The translations under genes were made by a program, and so were the position numbers. Of a DNA stretch of 64,000 nt, positions 62,161-64,000 are shown in pieces; positions within the stretch are counted from its first letter, which is position 1, and every line of letters begins with the position of its first letter. The notes under the pieces are model-generated. The model made no database searches, was not told the DNA's origin, and saw nothing but the letters and a program-made list of their open reading frames with translations. Source of the DNA: Teichococcus wenyumeiae (lineage in GTDB: Bacteria; Pseudomonadota; Alphaproteobacteria; Acetobacterales; Acetobacteraceae); the NCBI RefSeq assembly GCF_003696345.1, contig NZ_RFLX01000017.1, forward strand, positions 1 to 64,000. Reading direction: 5' to 3'.

Positions 62161-63141
62161 ATGGAGCCGAGCCTAACAATCCCTGATATCCGGGATTTCG
62201 ATCTCACCGATCCGGAGCAGTTCAGGACAACCTCCAATTCCCCGGCGGACTTCCGCCTGGTGCTGCGGTCGCGCGGCGCCTTTCAGGGATGGCGGCGCCG
62301 CTTCGCCTCCGAGGCCTGCATCGTCACCTGTGGCGGCATGAACCTCGATTCCACCTACAATGTCGGAACAACGCGCTACGCGACCTTTACCCTGGTCGAG
62401 ACGGATTCGGTTGCCGCGACGATGCAGGGAGAGCGCCTGGAGGCCGGCATCGTCGCGCTTTCCTGGCCCGGCTCGGATCTGCATTGGCAATCCCCTGGCG
62501 GATCGAAGTGGTGGAATATCCGCTTCCCGCTCGACCGGCTGAACCTCGCCAGCACCTTGCTGTTCGGTGCGCCGCTTGTTCCGGGCCGCAGCGCCACCCG
62601 TTTTGTCCGCTTGGCCGGAGAGCAATGGGCGCGGTTGCTCACGGGCCTCGCGGCGGTTCTGGCGCCGGGGAATGCGGTTCCAGCCCTTGATTCGATGCTG
62701 CCGGACGACGTGCTTCGCCTGTTGTTGCAAGGCTTCGTGGTTGAAGCAGGGGAAGCGGTGGAGAATGTTCCGCGCCCCGGCGCCATGACCCGCTGGAAGG
62801 ACGTGGTGGATGGCCTCGTCTTCATCGCGGACCAGCGCGCTCAGCCAAAATCATTGCTGCAGGTCTGCGAGGAACTGAACGTCCCGCTGCGCACGCTGAA
62901 CCTCTGCAGCAACCGGGTGCTGGGCTTGAGCGCGGGCCGCTACCTCAGGATGCGCCGCCTGCACAGTGTGTTCTCCGACCTGAAGCACGGGTTGGCGGCG
63001 AGCGTGACCGAGGTCGCCACCCGCTACGGTTTCTGGGAACTGGGCCGCTTCGCCCAGGACTACCGGGCCGTCTTCGGTGAACTGCCTTCGGCGACGCTGC
63101 GCCGTTCGGCCGGGGCGGCGACGGCCGCCCACCCGCTTTAA
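62161..63141 (+). CDS. AraC family transcriptional regulator
   Basis: This 326-residue protein has an N-terminal cupin-like sensing domain (about 30-190) and a C-terminal double helix-turn-helix: LLQVCEELNVPLRTLNLCSN and SVTEVATRYGFWELGRFAQD, followed by YRAVFGELPSATLRR. It is closest to the AraC group with an AraC_binding_2 N-terminus that includes EutR-like regulators. I use the ATG at 62161; the longer frame upstream is implausible. It is divergent from the XRE regulator. Its target is not evident; the gap itself or a gene past the window edge are candidates. Confidence 0.87.
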   Translation: MEPSLTIPDIRDFDLTDPEQFRTTSNSPADFRLVLRSRGAFQGWRRRFASEACIVTCGGMNLDSTYNVGTTRYATFTLVETDSVAATMQGERLEAGIVALSWPGSDLHWQSPGGSKWWNIRFPLDRLNLASTLLFGAPLVPGRSATRFVRLAGEQWARLLTGLAAVLAPGNAVPALDSMLPDDVLRLLLQGFVVEAGEAVENVPRPGAMTRWKDVVDGLVFIADQRAQPKSLLQVCEELNVPLRTLNLCSNRVLGLSAGRYLRMRRLHSVFSDLKHGLAASVTEVATRYGFWELGRFAQDYRAVFGELPSATLRRSAGAATAAHPL

Positions 63142-63380
63142 GCTATTGATTACGGAGATAGGCATCCCTATCCTTGTGAGACCATGAGGTATTCCGCGGT
63201 CGATATCCGGTATCCGCGTCACGCGGGAACTCTGCTCGCGGGCATTTAGCCCCGGGCTCGATCACGCCCGTTCAATCGGCGTAGCCCGGGGACAGTCTTC
63301 TCAGCTGAAAACGAACAAGGATCGGCAGTTCCGCAAGCGCGGAAGCCGTTGGCCTGTTCGCCTTCCGGAGGGAGAGGCCC

Positions 63381-63950
63381 GTGGCTCTCATGGTTTCCAT
63401 CTGCACCAGCTGTGGTGGCGCCTTCGCCGCACCGCTGGACATCTGTCATGCCTGCGCAGCCCTGCTCAGCACCACCGCCGCGCGTGCCGGCAGCCGGCGC
63501 TGGCCGCCGGGCGGCAAGGCGGCGCGCCCGGCCCTGCGGGCCCGCGACGCCGTGGCGCTTGAGCGGCTGCTGCATGCCTGCCGGCAGGCCGGCGACGCCA
63601 TCTCTCAAGCTTTGAGCTTGAAACTTGAGGATGCCTGCATCCTGCCGCCGGATGCCGCGCTGGCGGAGATCGCCGGCCTTGGCTCGCGTGTTGTTTTCTC
63701 CGCCAATGGCGATGCGGCGCAGGCCCGCGTGCTGGTCCTGCCGCGCGACCATTCCCCGGCGGGCTGGACGCTGCCGGTGACCGCGCCGCGCGGCCTGGCG
63801 CTGCTGGGCCACGCGGCCGGCGCGGTCGTCACGGCGGCGGGCGCGGGCGCGGAGGAAACGCTGCGCCTTCTCGCCGTGGCGCACCGGCTGGCGGCGCCGC
63901 CGCTGGGCGCCGGGCCGCTGCCGCTCTGGGCGGGCGAAGCGGCCGGCTGA
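63381..63950 (+). CDS. Zinc-knuckle protein with Rnk/GreA-type C-terminal domain
   Basis: This 189-residue protein has four cysteines near its N-terminus in two C-x2-C pairs (C8, C11, C22 and C25), likely a zinc ribbon. Its middle and C-terminal parts resemble the Rnk/GreA-type domain that binds RNA polymerase: LPPDAALAEIAGLGSRVVF, then ARVLVLPRDHSPAGWTLPV and APRGLALLGHAAGAVV. Rnk itself has no zinc site. The GTG at 63381 follows GGAGGGAGAGG; an ATG at 63390 is the alternative. It might modulate transcription elongation, but a chance of divergent function is real. Nothing else of its operon is visible. Confidence 0.65.
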   Translation: MALMVSICTSCGGAFAAPLDICHACAALLSTTAARAGSRRWPPGGKAARPALRARDAVALERLLHACRQAGDAISQALSLKLEDACILPPDAALAEIAGLGSRVVFSANGDAAQARVLVLPRDHSPAGWTLPVTAPRGLALLGHAAGAVVTAAGAGAEETLRLLAVAHRLAAPPLGAGPLPLWAGEAAG

Positions 63951-64000
63951 GCCGCGACATCACGGCACCCCGGCGGGCCCGCCAGGGGCGCCCAAATCAC

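Overview
The window is about 70% GC and almost wholly coding. Gene content points to an alphaproteobacterium of the Acetobacteraceae, most like Roseomonas: six periplasmic tripartite tricarboxylate transporter (TTT, Bug-type) receptors without their membrane partners, a sorbitol/mannitol ABC operon, a HWE-type histidine kinase, and many GTG/TTG starts with 4-base gene overlaps. The genus is an inference from style and content; there is no rRNA or other marker gene here.

Region 1 (1-16.8 kb) is a fatty-acid-like catabolic island. It has a TetR regulator, an edge-truncated acyl-CoA dehydrogenase, three TTT receptors, and a plus-strand beta-oxidation operon (enoyl-CoA hydratase, NDP-forming acyl-CoA synthetase, two acyl-CoA dehydrogenases, an SDR and a tandem SDR/pseudo-SDR). 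A zinc alcohol dehydrogenase beside a decayed transposase, a luciferase-like monooxygenase with a coupled small protein, a LysR regulator and an SMP-30 lactonase follow. Five copies of a palindrome close to TGACCG-N2-CGGTCA sit before the TetR gene, both divergent promoters at 3.4 kb, a TTT receptor at 14.9 kb and the lactonase, and probably define a TetR regulon.

Region 2 (16.8-28.1 kb) is one tightly packed minus-strand operon of twelve genes. It encodes an FAH-family hydrolase, a polysaccharide-deacetylase-like hydrolase, a TTT receptor, a hydroxyquinol-type intradiol dioxygenase, a five-gene Liv-type ABC importer, a beta-hydroxyacid dehydrogenase, an NTF2-like protein and a MetE-like methyltransferase core. 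A divergent GntR/FCD regulator and a long inverted repeat lie at its head. It looks like import and ring cleavage of a substituted aromatic compound whose identity is not evident.

Region 3 (28.1-40.4 kb) holds an MFS exporter, a polyol operon (PfkB kinase, ABC importer, mannitol dehydrogenase) and a tartrate/malate dehydrogenase plus TTT receptor unit divergent from a second GntR regulator, with a 2-hydroxyacid dehydrogenase.

Region 4 (40.4-64 kb) is mixed. It has a DUF3649-PepSY-DUF3325 iron-uptake trio without its usual TonB receptor, an Hpt-like protein and a four-PAS HWE kinase, a phosphoribosyltransferase, another TTT receptor with a carboxymuconolactone-decarboxylase-like protein, a zinc metalloprotease, a formate/nitrite-type channel, a short hibernation factor, a membrane histidine kinase and an OmpW-like porin. 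The most unusual unit is a coupled operon of a FeeM-like N-acyl amino acid synthase, an isoprenylcysteine-methyltransferase-like enzyme and a membrane PAS-GGDEF-EAL protein. An XRE and an AraC regulator flank an AT-rich gap, and a zinc-knuckle Rnk/GreA-like protein ends the window. I see no tRNA, rRNA or CRISPR array.
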